From Candidatus Aminicenantota bacterium (GTDB taxonomy: Bacteria > Acidobacteriota > Aminicenantia > Aminicenantales > Aminicenantaceae): DNA of 5,666 nucleotides. Both the position numbers and the translations under genes were made by a program. The notes under the pieces are model-generated. The model did no database searches, was not told the origin of the DNA, and saw only the letters and a program-made list of their open reading frames with translations. The DNA lies in contig DAOUYU010000119.1 of assembly GCA_030673995.1 (NCBI GenBank), positions 1-5,666 of the forward strand, written 5' to 3'. The first letter of the stretch is position 1, and every line of letters starts with the position of its first letter. This document shows, one piece after another, positions 1-5,666 of the stretch.

Positions 1-2348
1 AAGAGCAAGACGCGAAAATCGAAGACAAGGAACAAGAGCAGAAGGAAATAACCAACGAACAAAAAAAAGGTGAAGAAGAAGAGAAAAAGGAGAAAGAGAA
101 GAAAAAGGATTACGGAACTTCCCTGGTTTTGCGGTCGCTGCGAGGCGGAAGCGAAACCGAGTTTAAGGATGTTATGACCTATAGCTTCACGGAGAACGGG
201 AAATTCTTTTTTTATACCGTCTCCAGTAAAGAAAAACCAGAAACGGATGGTATTTACCTTCATCGTCCCGGATGTGACTCCAGCGCTCCTCTTTTAGCCG
301 GAAAAGGCAACTACAAAGGATTGGCCATGAACAAGGATGAGACAGTGATGGCTTTTTTAACCGACCGGGATGATTACGAGGCCGATGAGCCAACCTTCAA
401 TTTATATGGATGTAAAGTGGGAGATACGAAAGCGACTTTATGGGTTTCTCACACGTTGACAGCCGGGATTCCGGAGGGAATGGCTGTCAGTGATAAATCC
501 AGTATTTCCTTCAGCGAGGATGGCCGGGTGATGATGTTCGGGATTAAAGAAATTCCTGAGCCTAAAAAAGAAGATGAGGAGGAAGAAAAGGAGGAGAAGC
601 CCAAGTTTGACCTCTGGCACTGGAACGACCCCTATCCTCAACCTCAGCAGAAGAAAATGGTCAATAGAGTACGGAATAATACCTGGGAGTCGGTTTATTT
701 TCTCGACACCAAGACTTTTGTCAAACTGGCGGATGAGGACATTCCCGATGTCTGGCTGTCCAGGAATGGAAAGGTTGTTTGGGCCAGTACTATTGTTCCT
801 TATACAAAGTTGGTCTCCTATGACGGCTCTTATTATGATATCTATGTGATCGATCCGAAAAGCGGAAAGCGGACCCTGGTGAAGAAACGACTTTTCAGGA
901 GAGCAAGACTTTCACCGAACGGAAAGTATGTCTTCTGGTTTGAGGATAAAAACTGGCATGTTTACGACATCGCTTCGAAAACGACTAAGAATATCACAGC
1001 TTCGCTGGATGTCCGCTTTGAACGGGAAGACTCGGATACTCCAAGTCCTCCTTCTGGATATGGGACAGCAGGCTGGACCGAAAATGATGCCTCGATATTG
1101 ATCTATGACCGCTACGACATCTGGGAGATAAAGCCTGATGGCTCTCAAGCCCGCATGATAACCGAAGGATTTGGCAGGAAAAATGACCTTTCCTTTCGGT
1201 ATACGAGGCTCGATCCCGAAGAAATCACCATAGATCCCAAAAAGCCGATGCTTTTAAGTTCCACAAATGAGGAAACCATGGCCAGAGGATATTTCAGGGA
1301 CCGAGTCAGCGGTAAAAAAACTCCTGTAAAGCTTGTCATGGCCGATAAAATCTTCGGGTCTTTGAGAAAAGCAAAAAAGGCTGATAAGTTTCTGTTCTCA
1401 CGCTCCAGCTTTGATGAGTTCCCGGATCTCTGGACAAGTGATGTCAATTTTAAAAAACCACAGAAGATAACCGACGTAGGCAATCAGATGGAACCTTTTA
1501 TCTGGGGAAAGGCGGAACTGCGTAATTTCTTAAGCGCTGATGGAAAGCCTCTGAAGGGGATTCTTATAAAGCCCGATAACTTCGATCCAAAAAAGAAATA
1601 TCCTCTAATGGTCTACATTTATGAGACCCTCCATAACAGCCACAACCGCTTCCGCAATCCGGGCCCAGGGACATCGGTCAATTTTTCTTATTATGTCAGC
1701 AACGGCTATGTCATGTGGATGCCGGATATCGAGTATGGAACCGGTTATCCTGGAAGAGATGCCCTGAAGTGTGTGCTTCCCGGCATTCAGATGCTGACCA
1801 GGGAAGGCTATATCGACCCCGAAGCCATCGGCATCCAGGGGCACTCGTGGGGAGGATACCAGATAGCTTACATGGTTACCCAGACCAATATATTTGCTGC
1901 TGCCGAGGCAGGTGCTCCGGTTTCCAATATGACCAGCGCCTACGGGGGAATCCGCTGGGGAAGCGGTATGGTGAGGCAATTCCAGTACGAGAGAACCCAG
2001 AGCCGCCAGGGAGCCAGTCTCTGGGAAGTGCCGATGCGATATTTTGAAAATTCCCCCATTTTCTGGGCCGATAAGGTGCAAACACCCCTTATGATGATAC
2101 ACAACGATGAGGATGGAGCCGTTCCATGGTACCAGGGAATCGAATACATTATGGCCCTTCGCCGCCTGAGGAAAGAGGCCTACATGTTCAACTACAACGG
2201 TGAAGCTCATGGTTTGCGCAAGAGGGTAAATCAGAAACACTGGACAAAGTGTATGATGGAATTCTTCGACCACCACCTGAAAGGTGCCCCGGCACCGAAG
2301 TGGATGACCGATGGAATAAAAGCCTGGGAAAAAGAAGAAAAGAAATAA
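1..2348 (+). CDS. S9-family (prolyl oligopeptidase/DPP4-like) serine peptidase, 5'-truncated
   Basis: This is a serine peptidase of the alpha/beta-hydrolase S9 family, expected to cleave peptides. The reading frame is open from base 3, so the true start lies upstream; 781 residues are in the window and the fold predicts a missing N-terminal propeller part and probably an export signal. Fragment numbering: residues 1-35 are a Lys/Glu-rich linker; about 40-500 are beta-propeller-like sequence; a second acidic linker (about 187-200) leads into DLWHWNDP (W205-H-W207); the hydrolase domain starts near 513 (GKPLKGILIKP). The catalytic triad is visible: Ser615 in GHSWGGYQ (1845-1847), Asp704 in HNDEDGAVPW (2112-2114, placed by alignment with DPP4 D-x-x-V) and His736 in GEAHGLRKR (2208-2210). 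Tyr540 (YIYE) fits the oxyanion tyrosine. The stretch AGAPVSNMTSAYGGIRWGSG is typical of a large bacterial S9 subfamily. No key residue is missing, so it is probably active. Substrate unknown. TTG at 129 is not the start, since homology-like sequence continues upstream. Confidence 0.93.
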   Translation, partial: EQDAKIEDKEQEQKEITNEQKKGEEEEKKEKEKKKDYGTSLVLRSLRGGSETEFKDVMTYSFTENGKFFFYTVSSKEKPETDGIYLHRPGCDSSAPLLAGKGNYKGLAMNKDETVMAFLTDRDDYEADEPTFNLYGCKVGDTKATLWVSHTLTAGIPEGMAVSDKSSISFSEDGRVMMFGIKEIPEPKKEDEEEEKEEKPKFDLWHWNDPYPQPQQKKMVNRVRNNTWESVYFLDTKTFVKLADEDIPDVWLSRNGKVVWASTIVPYTKLVSYDGSYYDIYVIDPKSGKRTLVKKRLFRRARLSPNGKYVFWFEDKNWHVYDIASKTTKNITASLDVRFEREDSDTPSPPSGYGTAGWTENDASILIYDRYDIWEIKPDGSQARMITEGFGRKNDLSFRYTRLDPEEITIDPKKPMLLSSTNEETMARGYFRDRVSGKKTPVKLVMADKIFGSLRKAKKADKFLFSRSSFDEFPDLWTSDVNFKKPQKITDVGNQMEPFIWGKAELRNFLSADGKPLKGILIKPDNFDPKKKYPLMVYIYETLHNSHNRFRNPGPGTSVNFSYYVSNGYVMWMPDIEYGTGYPGRDALKCVLPGIQMLTREGYIDPEAIGIQGHSWGGYQIAYMVTQTNIFAAAEAGAPVSNMTSAYGGIRWGSGMVRQFQYERTQSRQGASLWEVPMRYFENSPIFWADKVQTPLMMIHNDEDGAVPWYQGIEYIMALRRLRKEAYMFNYNGEAHGLRKRVNQKHWTKCMMEFFDHHLKGAPAPKWMTDGIKAWEKEEKK

Positions 2349-2363
2349 GCCCCGGTCTTCGTT

Positions 2364-2404
2364 GCAGCCCATTCGCGGTAGATAACTACAGCCTCATGGG
2401 CTGC
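2364..2404. terminator. Inverted repeat after peptidase gene, possible weak terminator
   Basis: GCAGCCCAT (2364-2372) is exactly complementary to ATGGGCTGC (2396-2404), giving a 9-bp stem with a 23-base loop, 15 bases after the peptidase stop codon. A shorter alternative hairpin pairs CAGCC (2389-2393) with GGCTG (2399-2403). No run of T follows, so it is not a standard intrinsic terminator. It could be a 3'-end stabilising hairpin or chance. Confidence 0.35.
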
Positions 2405-2478
2405 TGTCTTGCCGCTGCAGCAATCTCGACTCGTGAATAATCCAGGTTAGTTGTAAATATTAATACCTTTTTACAAAA

Positions 2479-2531
2479 TGTCATTCCTGTCTTTCAAAAT
2501 ATCATTCCTGTCTTTCAAAATGTCATTCCTG
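2479..2531. repeat. 21-bp tandem repeat, two units plus the start of a third
   Basis: Two 21-base units (2479-2499 and 2500-2520) differ at one base (TGTCATTCC versus TATCATTCC). Each reads T[G/A]TCATTCCTG followed by TCTTTCAAAA. The third start, TGTCATTCCTG at 2521-2531, is the left end of the palindromic element at 2521-2655. The tandem array is therefore an outward reiteration of the element's terminal 11 bases. It encodes nothing credible. Confidence 0.85.
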
Positions 2532-2655
2532 CGGAAGCAGGAATCCAGGCTTGTTCCCGCTGAGCCTGTGCCCGCGCAGGCGGGTAGCGGGAAACCAGAA
2601 ATACAAAAGACTCTTATCAAGATATCTCTGGATTCCCGCTTCCGCGGGAATGACA
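2521..2655. repeat. MITE/REP-like palindromic element with self-complementary ends (dRS3-like)
   Basis: The left end (2521-2548, beginning TGTCATTCC and ending GGAATCCAG) and the right end (2628-2655) are 28-bp inverted copies with two differences. Each end is itself a hairpin. Left: ATTCCTGC, loop GGAA, GCAGGAAT (2525-2544). Right: ATTCCCGC, loop TTCC, GCGGGAAT (2632-2651), which shows loop GGAA on the other strand. The two differences are paired within the stem (T:A versus C:G). An inner stem pairs TTCCCGCT (2554-2561) with AGCGGGAA (2586-2593), enclosing a GC-rich segment (2564-2584) that can fold in more than one way. The right end matches the ATTCCC-N8-GGGAAT consensus of the neisserial dRS3 repeats; such repeats are widespread in other phyla. 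There is no coding capacity, so mobilisation would need an enzyme encoded elsewhere. Short frames here (RKRESR, FRRND-type peptides) are typical mis-annotations of such repeats. Confidence 0.8.
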
Positions 2656-2676
2656 AAAAGCGGGAATGACAAAACG
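2645..2676. repeat. 16-bp tandem duplication at the element's right edge
   Basis: CGGGAATGACAAAA occurs at 2645 and again at 2661, a period of 16. The first copy is the right end of the palindromic element, so the element's terminal bases are reiterated outward, mirroring the left side. Confidence 0.8.
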
Positions 2677-2680
2677 GAGC

Positions 2681-2716
2681 AAGGATAACAGCTCAATGAA
2701 GGATAACGGCTCAATT
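2681..2716. repeat. 18-bp tandem duplication
   Basis: Two adjacent 18-base units, AAGGATAACAGCTCAATG (2681-2698) and AAGGATAACGGCTCAATT (2699-2716), differ at two positions. The sequence is unrelated to the neighbouring palindromic element. It may be a slippage product or a pair of regulator half-sites upstream of the BamA gene. No known operator is recognised. Confidence 0.7.
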
Positions 2717-2727
2717 ATAGTCTCTAA

Positions 2728-2733
2728 TATAAT
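2728..2733 (+). promoter_or_regulatory. Candidate -10 box for the BamA-like gene
   Basis: A perfect TATAAT lies 69 bases upstream of the GTG start in an AT-rich stretch. No good -35 hexamer is present at 16-18 bases upstream, where the 18-bp duplication sits. A competing option is TTGACT (2767-2772) with the poor -10 TAAAGA (2790-2795). Sigma-70-type recognition is assumed. Confidence 0.3.
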
Positions 2734-2790
2734 TTTTCAACTTTTTGGGAGATGAACCTCATATTTTTGACTTTTTCAATCGACTGACGT

Positions 2791-2796
2791 AAAGAG
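2791..2796 (+). promoter_or_regulatory. Weak ribosome binding site for the GTG start
   Basis: AAAGAG lies 6 bases before GTG 2803 and differs by one base from AAGGAG. An in-frame TAA at 2797-2799 rules out any earlier start in this frame, so this weak site and the GTG belong together. Confidence 0.4.
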
Positions 2797-2802
2797 TAAA
2801 CT

Positions 2803-5142
2803 GTGAGGGTAAACGGCAGACTGAGTAAGAAGGTGGTACTTGCAGCTTTGCTTATGTGTTTCCCTCTTTTTCTTTCCGGACAGGAGATAATAGAGAAGAT
2901 AGAAATAGCGGGAAACAAACGGATTCCCCGCGAAACAATCTTTTTTTATCTTTTCATGAAAGAAGGAAGACTTTTCGACCGGGAATATATTAGAAAAGAT
3001 TTTAAAGCTTTATGGTCGACTGGATTTTTTTCCGATATCAAAATAGAAGAAAAGGAAGGAACAAAGGGAAAGATCATAAAAATTATCGTGGAGGAGAATC
3101 CTCTGCTTAAAGAAATAACCTATAATACAGGAAAAAAGCTGAGGGAAGATGAGATTGTCCGCGCACTAAAGAAGAAAAATGAATATATCCTTCCTTATTC
3201 TTTTTACAATCCTTACAAAATCCAGAGAATCAAAAATACAATCGATAATTTGCTCCTTGAAAAGAGGTTTCCCTTCGGAAAGGTTGAAGCTGTTGTAAAA
3301 AAAAAGGGAGAACATTCAGTAGGGGTGATATTCAACATCAAAGAAGGTCCTCAGTTTAAAGTGGGTGAAGTTGTGTTTGAAGGAGAGCTTGAAATACCTG
3401 AAAAAGTCCTTCAAGCCTCTATGAAAGAAAACAAAAAGCATGGGATAAAATCATGGGTGACTGGAAAAGATATCTTCAGACCTGACAAACTGGATGAGGA
3501 TTTGACAAACATAAAAAACACGCTTCAGGAGTTTGGATACATGGAGGCGGCCATCGGGAAACCCGTGATAGAAGACGTTCAAAAAAGGTCTATTTTACTG
3601 AAGAGACAGAAGATGAAGAATATCATTATTCCAGTCCACTCCGGCTCTCGATACAGAGTCGGTGAAGTCAGGATTGAAGGAAACAGCGCTTTTACGATAG
3701 AAATGTTAAGACAGCTCATAGGATTTAAAGAGGGCGCGGTTTATAGTGCGCGAACAAGGGAAAAAACCGTGACAGATATATCGAATTTTTACAGGAACGA
3801 AGGATATTTTTTAGCCAGAATTATTCCGGTGGAAAGTCTTGACCCCAGTAGAAAACTTGTCAACCTGACTATTAAAATATTTGAAGGAGAGGTGGTCTAT
3901 TTGAAAAGGCTCGAGTTTATGGGTAACACATTTACAAAAGATAAAGTCATAAGGCGGGAGATGCTCATCAGAGAAGGGGAGAGGTTTAACCTGGATAGGT
4001 TTAAAGACAGTCTTTTAAGAATACAGAAGCTTGGAATTATGGGTTTTGAAAAGGAGCCTGAGATAAGACACAACGCTGACGGTTCCAATCAAGTCGATGT
4101 CACCCTCCATGTCAAGGAACTTCAAAAAAGCAACGTCTGGCTTTCTGGCGGTTACAATGGTTATGGTGGGATGTATATAGCCCTGGATTCCGCTGTTGTG
4201 AATTATCTTGGTCTTGGAGAGAAGTTGCGATTCACATTTGACCACGGAGAAAGAAGTAAAAATTATATGTTTAATTTTTCTTTTCCTTATTTTCTAGACT
4301 ATCCTGCCACTCTGGCGTTCGCTTTTTTTGACCGTGACATTCTATTCCCCGACATTTTTTGGCGTAAAGGAAAAGGGCTGGATTTTGCGCTCGATGCAAG
4401 AATCGGAGAGAAATGGCGGGCCGAGCTCAGCTATAGCTATGAAGATGTTAACATTGAATTCCCTGATACAAAAATGAGAATAAGTGATCCAGGTATTGAT
4501 CCAGTCTATTTATCCCCGTTTGGGATTGGCAATTATGACGTGAGTCAAATGATTATTTCCCTTTTCCGTTCCACTCTGGATAATCCTTTGTTTCCGACTA
4601 AAGGGAGTCTGTACTCAACATCATGCACGTTATCGGGATCGTTTTTGGGAGGAGATATCGAATTATACAGCCCGCGGTTCGAATGGAGTCTCTTTCAGCC
4701 GTTAGTATTCAAACATGTGTTTGGATTTCATCTGGAATACCGGTTTATTAAGGCTTTAGGTGATTCTCAGGTGCCGTTCTGGGAGAGGTTTTATCCTGGG
4801 GGAGAAAGGTCAATCAGGGGCTATGATGCATACAGCATCGGGCCTCGAAGCGACGAGGGCACAAACATCGGAGGGGAAAAATATTTTGTCTTTAATGCTG
4901 AATACATCATTCCTGTCGGAGGTCCTTTGTATGCTGTCCTGTTCTATGATCTCGGAAATGTCTATTCTTCAGGTCAAAATATCAGCTTCAAAGATATGTA
5001 CGCCTCGGCAGGGCTGGAGATGAGGATAGCTTTTTCTGCTCTGCCGGTTCCCCTAAGGCTCATTTTTTCCTATAATAACCGCAAAATTCAGCCGGATGAT
5101 TCTCATTTTGCCTTCCGTTTTGCGCTGGGTGCATCTTTTTAG
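2803..5142 (+). CDS. bamA: BamA-family outer membrane protein assembly factor
   Basis: The product is the barrel core of the Bam machinery, which folds and inserts beta-barrel proteins into the outer membrane. It has 779 residues, close to E. coli BamA (about 810). Residues 1-26 form a signal peptide (RLSKK, then VVLAALLMCFPLFL, then SG before QE). Five POTRA-like repeats follow: about 28-100 (IEKIEIAGNKRIPRETI), 101-183, 185-283 (VGEVVFEGE), 284-363 (YRVGEVRIEGNSAF) and 364-439 (LKRLEFMGNTFTKDKV). The barrel runs from about 440 to 779. It contains the conserved loop-6 signature FYPGGERSIRGYDAY with R672-G673-Y674 (4816-4824), and ends in FALGASF with the expected terminal Phe. GTG 2803 is chosen because an in-frame stop lies at 2797-2799 and later starts would remove the positive n-region of the signal peptide. 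Five POTRAs favour BamA over TamA (three). The next gene is not skp or an lpx gene, as is common in proteobacterial bamA loci, so a paralogue cannot be excluded. Confidence 0.92.
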   Translation: MRVNGRLSKKVVLAALLMCFPLFLSGQEIIEKIEIAGNKRIPRETIFFYLFMKEGRLFDREYIRKDFKALWSTGFFSDIKIEEKEGTKGKIIKIIVEENPLLKEITYNTGKKLREDEIVRALKKKNEYILPYSFYNPYKIQRIKNTIDNLLLEKRFPFGKVEAVVKKKGEHSVGVIFNIKEGPQFKVGEVVFEGELEIPEKVLQASMKENKKHGIKSWVTGKDIFRPDKLDEDLTNIKNTLQEFGYMEAAIGKPVIEDVQKRSILLKRQKMKNIIIPVHSGSRYRVGEVRIEGNSAFTIEMLRQLIGFKEGAVYSARTREKTVTDISNFYRNEGYFLARIIPVESLDPSRKLVNLTIKIFEGEVVYLKRLEFMGNTFTKDKVIRREMLIREGERFNLDRFKDSLLRIQKLGIMGFEKEPEIRHNADGSNQVDVTLHVKELQKSNVWLSGGYNGYGGMYIALDSAVVNYLGLGEKLRFTFDHGERSKNYMFNFSFPYFLDYPATLAFAFFDRDILFPDIFWRKGKGLDFALDARIGEKWRAELSYSYEDVNIEFPDTKMRISDPGIDPVYLSPFGIGNYDVSQMIISLFRSTLDNPLFPTKGSLYSTSCTLSGSFLGGDIELYSPRFEWSLFQPLVFKHVFGFHLEYRFIKALGDSQVPFWERFYPGGERSIRGYDAYSIGPRSDEGTNIGGEKYFVFNAEYIIPVGGPLYAVLFYDLGNVYSSGQNISFKDMYASAGLEMRIAFSALPVPLRLIFSYNNRKIQPDDSHFAFRFALGASF

Positions 5143-5144
5143 TG

Positions 5145-5150
5145 TATAAT
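5145..5150 (+). promoter_or_regulatory. Candidate -10 box for the hydrolase gene
   Basis: A perfect TATAAT begins two bases after the BamA-like stop codon. The best -35 is weak: TTGCGC at 5120-5125, with an over-long 19-base spacer, inside the BamA-like coding region. It may give the hydrolase its own transcript, but read-through from the upstream gene is equally plausible; I see no intrinsic terminator in the 58-base gap. Confidence 0.3.
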
Positions 5151-5189
5151 ATTTTTTGGAGAAAGCTCAAAAATTGGAAGACATCTAAC

Positions 5190-5197
5190 AGGAGGTG
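5190..5197 (+). promoter_or_regulatory. Strong ribosome binding site for the hydrolase gene
   Basis: AGGAGGTG is a near-perfect Shine-Dalgarno sequence; the GGAGG core ends 5 bases before ATG 5201. It fixes the start codon and contrasts with the weak site of the gene upstream. Confidence 0.85.
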
Positions 5198-5200
5198 TTG

Positions 5201-5666
5201 ATGAAGATAGATACTCACCTTCATGCTTTGGGCAACGGCAAGGATATAGATAATGTAAACAATGACGTTTTCTTCAAGGCAGAGGACAATAATCACTGGT
5301 TTACCAGGATTCTCCACAATATGCTTGAAGAAGACCTGGAGAAACAGGGAATTGATTTTAACCTTGATGGAAAGATATCTACTGATGAATACTTCAGGCT
5401 GGTCTACAACATAGCCACTTCATCTGAAGAAACGGACGGCTTTGTGCTTCTTGCCCTGGATGCTGTTTATATTAACGATACAGGCGAGCTTGATGAGGTG
5501 AAGACCGACCTCTATGTCTCAAACAGATTCTTGAATAAAAAGGTGATGGAATTAAACGAGTTGTTGCAGAGCGAATCCGACCCAAAAAAAAGAAGAAAAA
5601 AGTTCTTTTTTGGTGCTTCGGTCAATCCAAACAGAAAAGATTGGGAATCTGAGCTTGATTATGTTT
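5201..5666 (+). CDS. Amidohydrolase_2-like metal-dependent hydrolase, 3'-truncated
   Basis: The first 155 residues are present with no stop before the window end. The N-terminus MKIDTHLHALGNG carries the H-x-H metal ligands (His6, His8) that open the TIM barrel of amidohydrolase-superfamily enzymes, directly at the start, so there is no signal peptide and the enzyme is probably cytoplasmic. Further segments, GFVLLALDAVY (80-90), a TDLYVSNRFL stretch (102-111) and FGASVNPNRKDWESELDYV (137-155), resemble an uncharacterised bacterial amidohydrolase group in which LALD, YVPN and ASVHPYRKD-like blocks recur; this is from memory. The usual later ligands (His, Asp) would lie beyond the window. Residues 52-63 form an EF-hand-like loop (D-x-N-x-D-G-x-I-S-x-x-E). 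A basic run, KKRRKK (129-134), lies in what is probably a loop. Substrate unknown. It follows the BamA-like gene by 58 bp on the same strand. Confidence 0.82.
   Translation, partial: MKIDTHLHALGNGKDIDNVNNDVFFKAEDNNHWFTRILHNMLEEDLEKQGIDFNLDGKISTDEYFRLVYNIATSSEETDGFVLLALDAVYINDTGELDEVKTDLYVSNRFLNKKVMELNELLQSESDPKKRRKKFFFGASVNPNRKDWESELDYV

Noticed and set aside
1605..2372. A 255-codon open frame on the minus strand
   Set aside because: It lies antisense to the catalytic domain of the S9 peptidase, shows no family motif, and the + strand reading contains the complete catalytic triad.
2521..2655. Possible intrinsic terminator or small RNA gene
   Set aside because: The hairpins are strong but no T-tract follows any stem, and no promoter pointing into the element was seen. 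The inverted ends fit a mobile-type repeat better.
2471..2714. Three small open frames (61-63 codons, both strands) in the intergenic gap
   Set aside because: They lie over the palindromic element and its tandem repeats. Their peptides (RKRESR, FRRND and similar) are translations of the repeat itself and no dedicated ribosome binding site was seen.
2479..2716. Possible CRISPR array
   Set aside because: Repeats are directly adjacent or spaced by a few bases, occur only two or three times, and have no unique spacers of regular length.
5060..5317. An 85-codon minus-strand frame across the BamA-hydrolase junction
   Set aside because: It runs antisense through the end of one well-supported gene and the start of another, and has no recognisable domain.
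1..5666. A new multi-gene defence or biosynthetic system
   Set aside because: The three genes belong to recognisable families with unrelated roles, and nothing in the sequence ties them into one system.

Overview
The window looks like a chromosomal segment of a Gram-negative (two-membrane) bacterium. The evidence is a complete BamA-type outer-membrane assembly gene with a signal peptide, five POTRA-like repeats and a C-terminal barrel ending in Phe. From memory, the POTRA wording of that protein and the style of the S9 peptidase (charged linkers, WHW motif) resemble proteins of Acidobacteriota and Aminicenantes-like bacteria, some Bacteroidota sharing the peptidase type. This taxonomic hint is an inference and was not checked by any search. 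Base composition is moderate to AT-leaning, and the BamA gene looks more AT-rich than the peptidase gene.

Layout, all genes on the + strand: (1) 1-2348, the 3' part of a large prolyl-oligopeptidase-family (S9) serine peptidase, with its N-terminus outside the window; (2) 2349-2802, a 454-bp gene-free interval; (3) 2803-5142, a complete BamA-like gene starting with GTG; (4) 5201-5666, the 5' part of an Amidohydrolase_2-like metal hydrolase, cut by the window end.

The 454-bp interval is the least ordinary part. It holds a perfect 9-bp inverted repeat just after the peptidase gene (2364-2404). A stretch with nothing recognisable follows (2405-2478), then a 135-bp palindromic, non-coding mobile-like repeat (2521-2655). 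The two ends of that repeat are 28-bp inverted copies, each folding on itself into an 8-bp hairpin. Short tandem duplications flank it on both sides (2479-2531, 2645-2676, 2681-2716). A TATAAT box at 2728-2733 may serve the BamA gene.

The three genes do not form an obvious functional pathway. The peptidase is probably exported and degrades peptides, BamA inserts barrel proteins into the outer membrane, and the hydrolase has no signal peptide and is probably cytoplasmic. The BamA and hydrolase genes are only 58 bp apart and may be co-transcribed, although a TATAAT at the BamA stop codon could give the hydrolase its own promoter. I see no tRNA, rRNA, CRISPR, transposase or phage gene, and no convincing undescribed multi-gene system.
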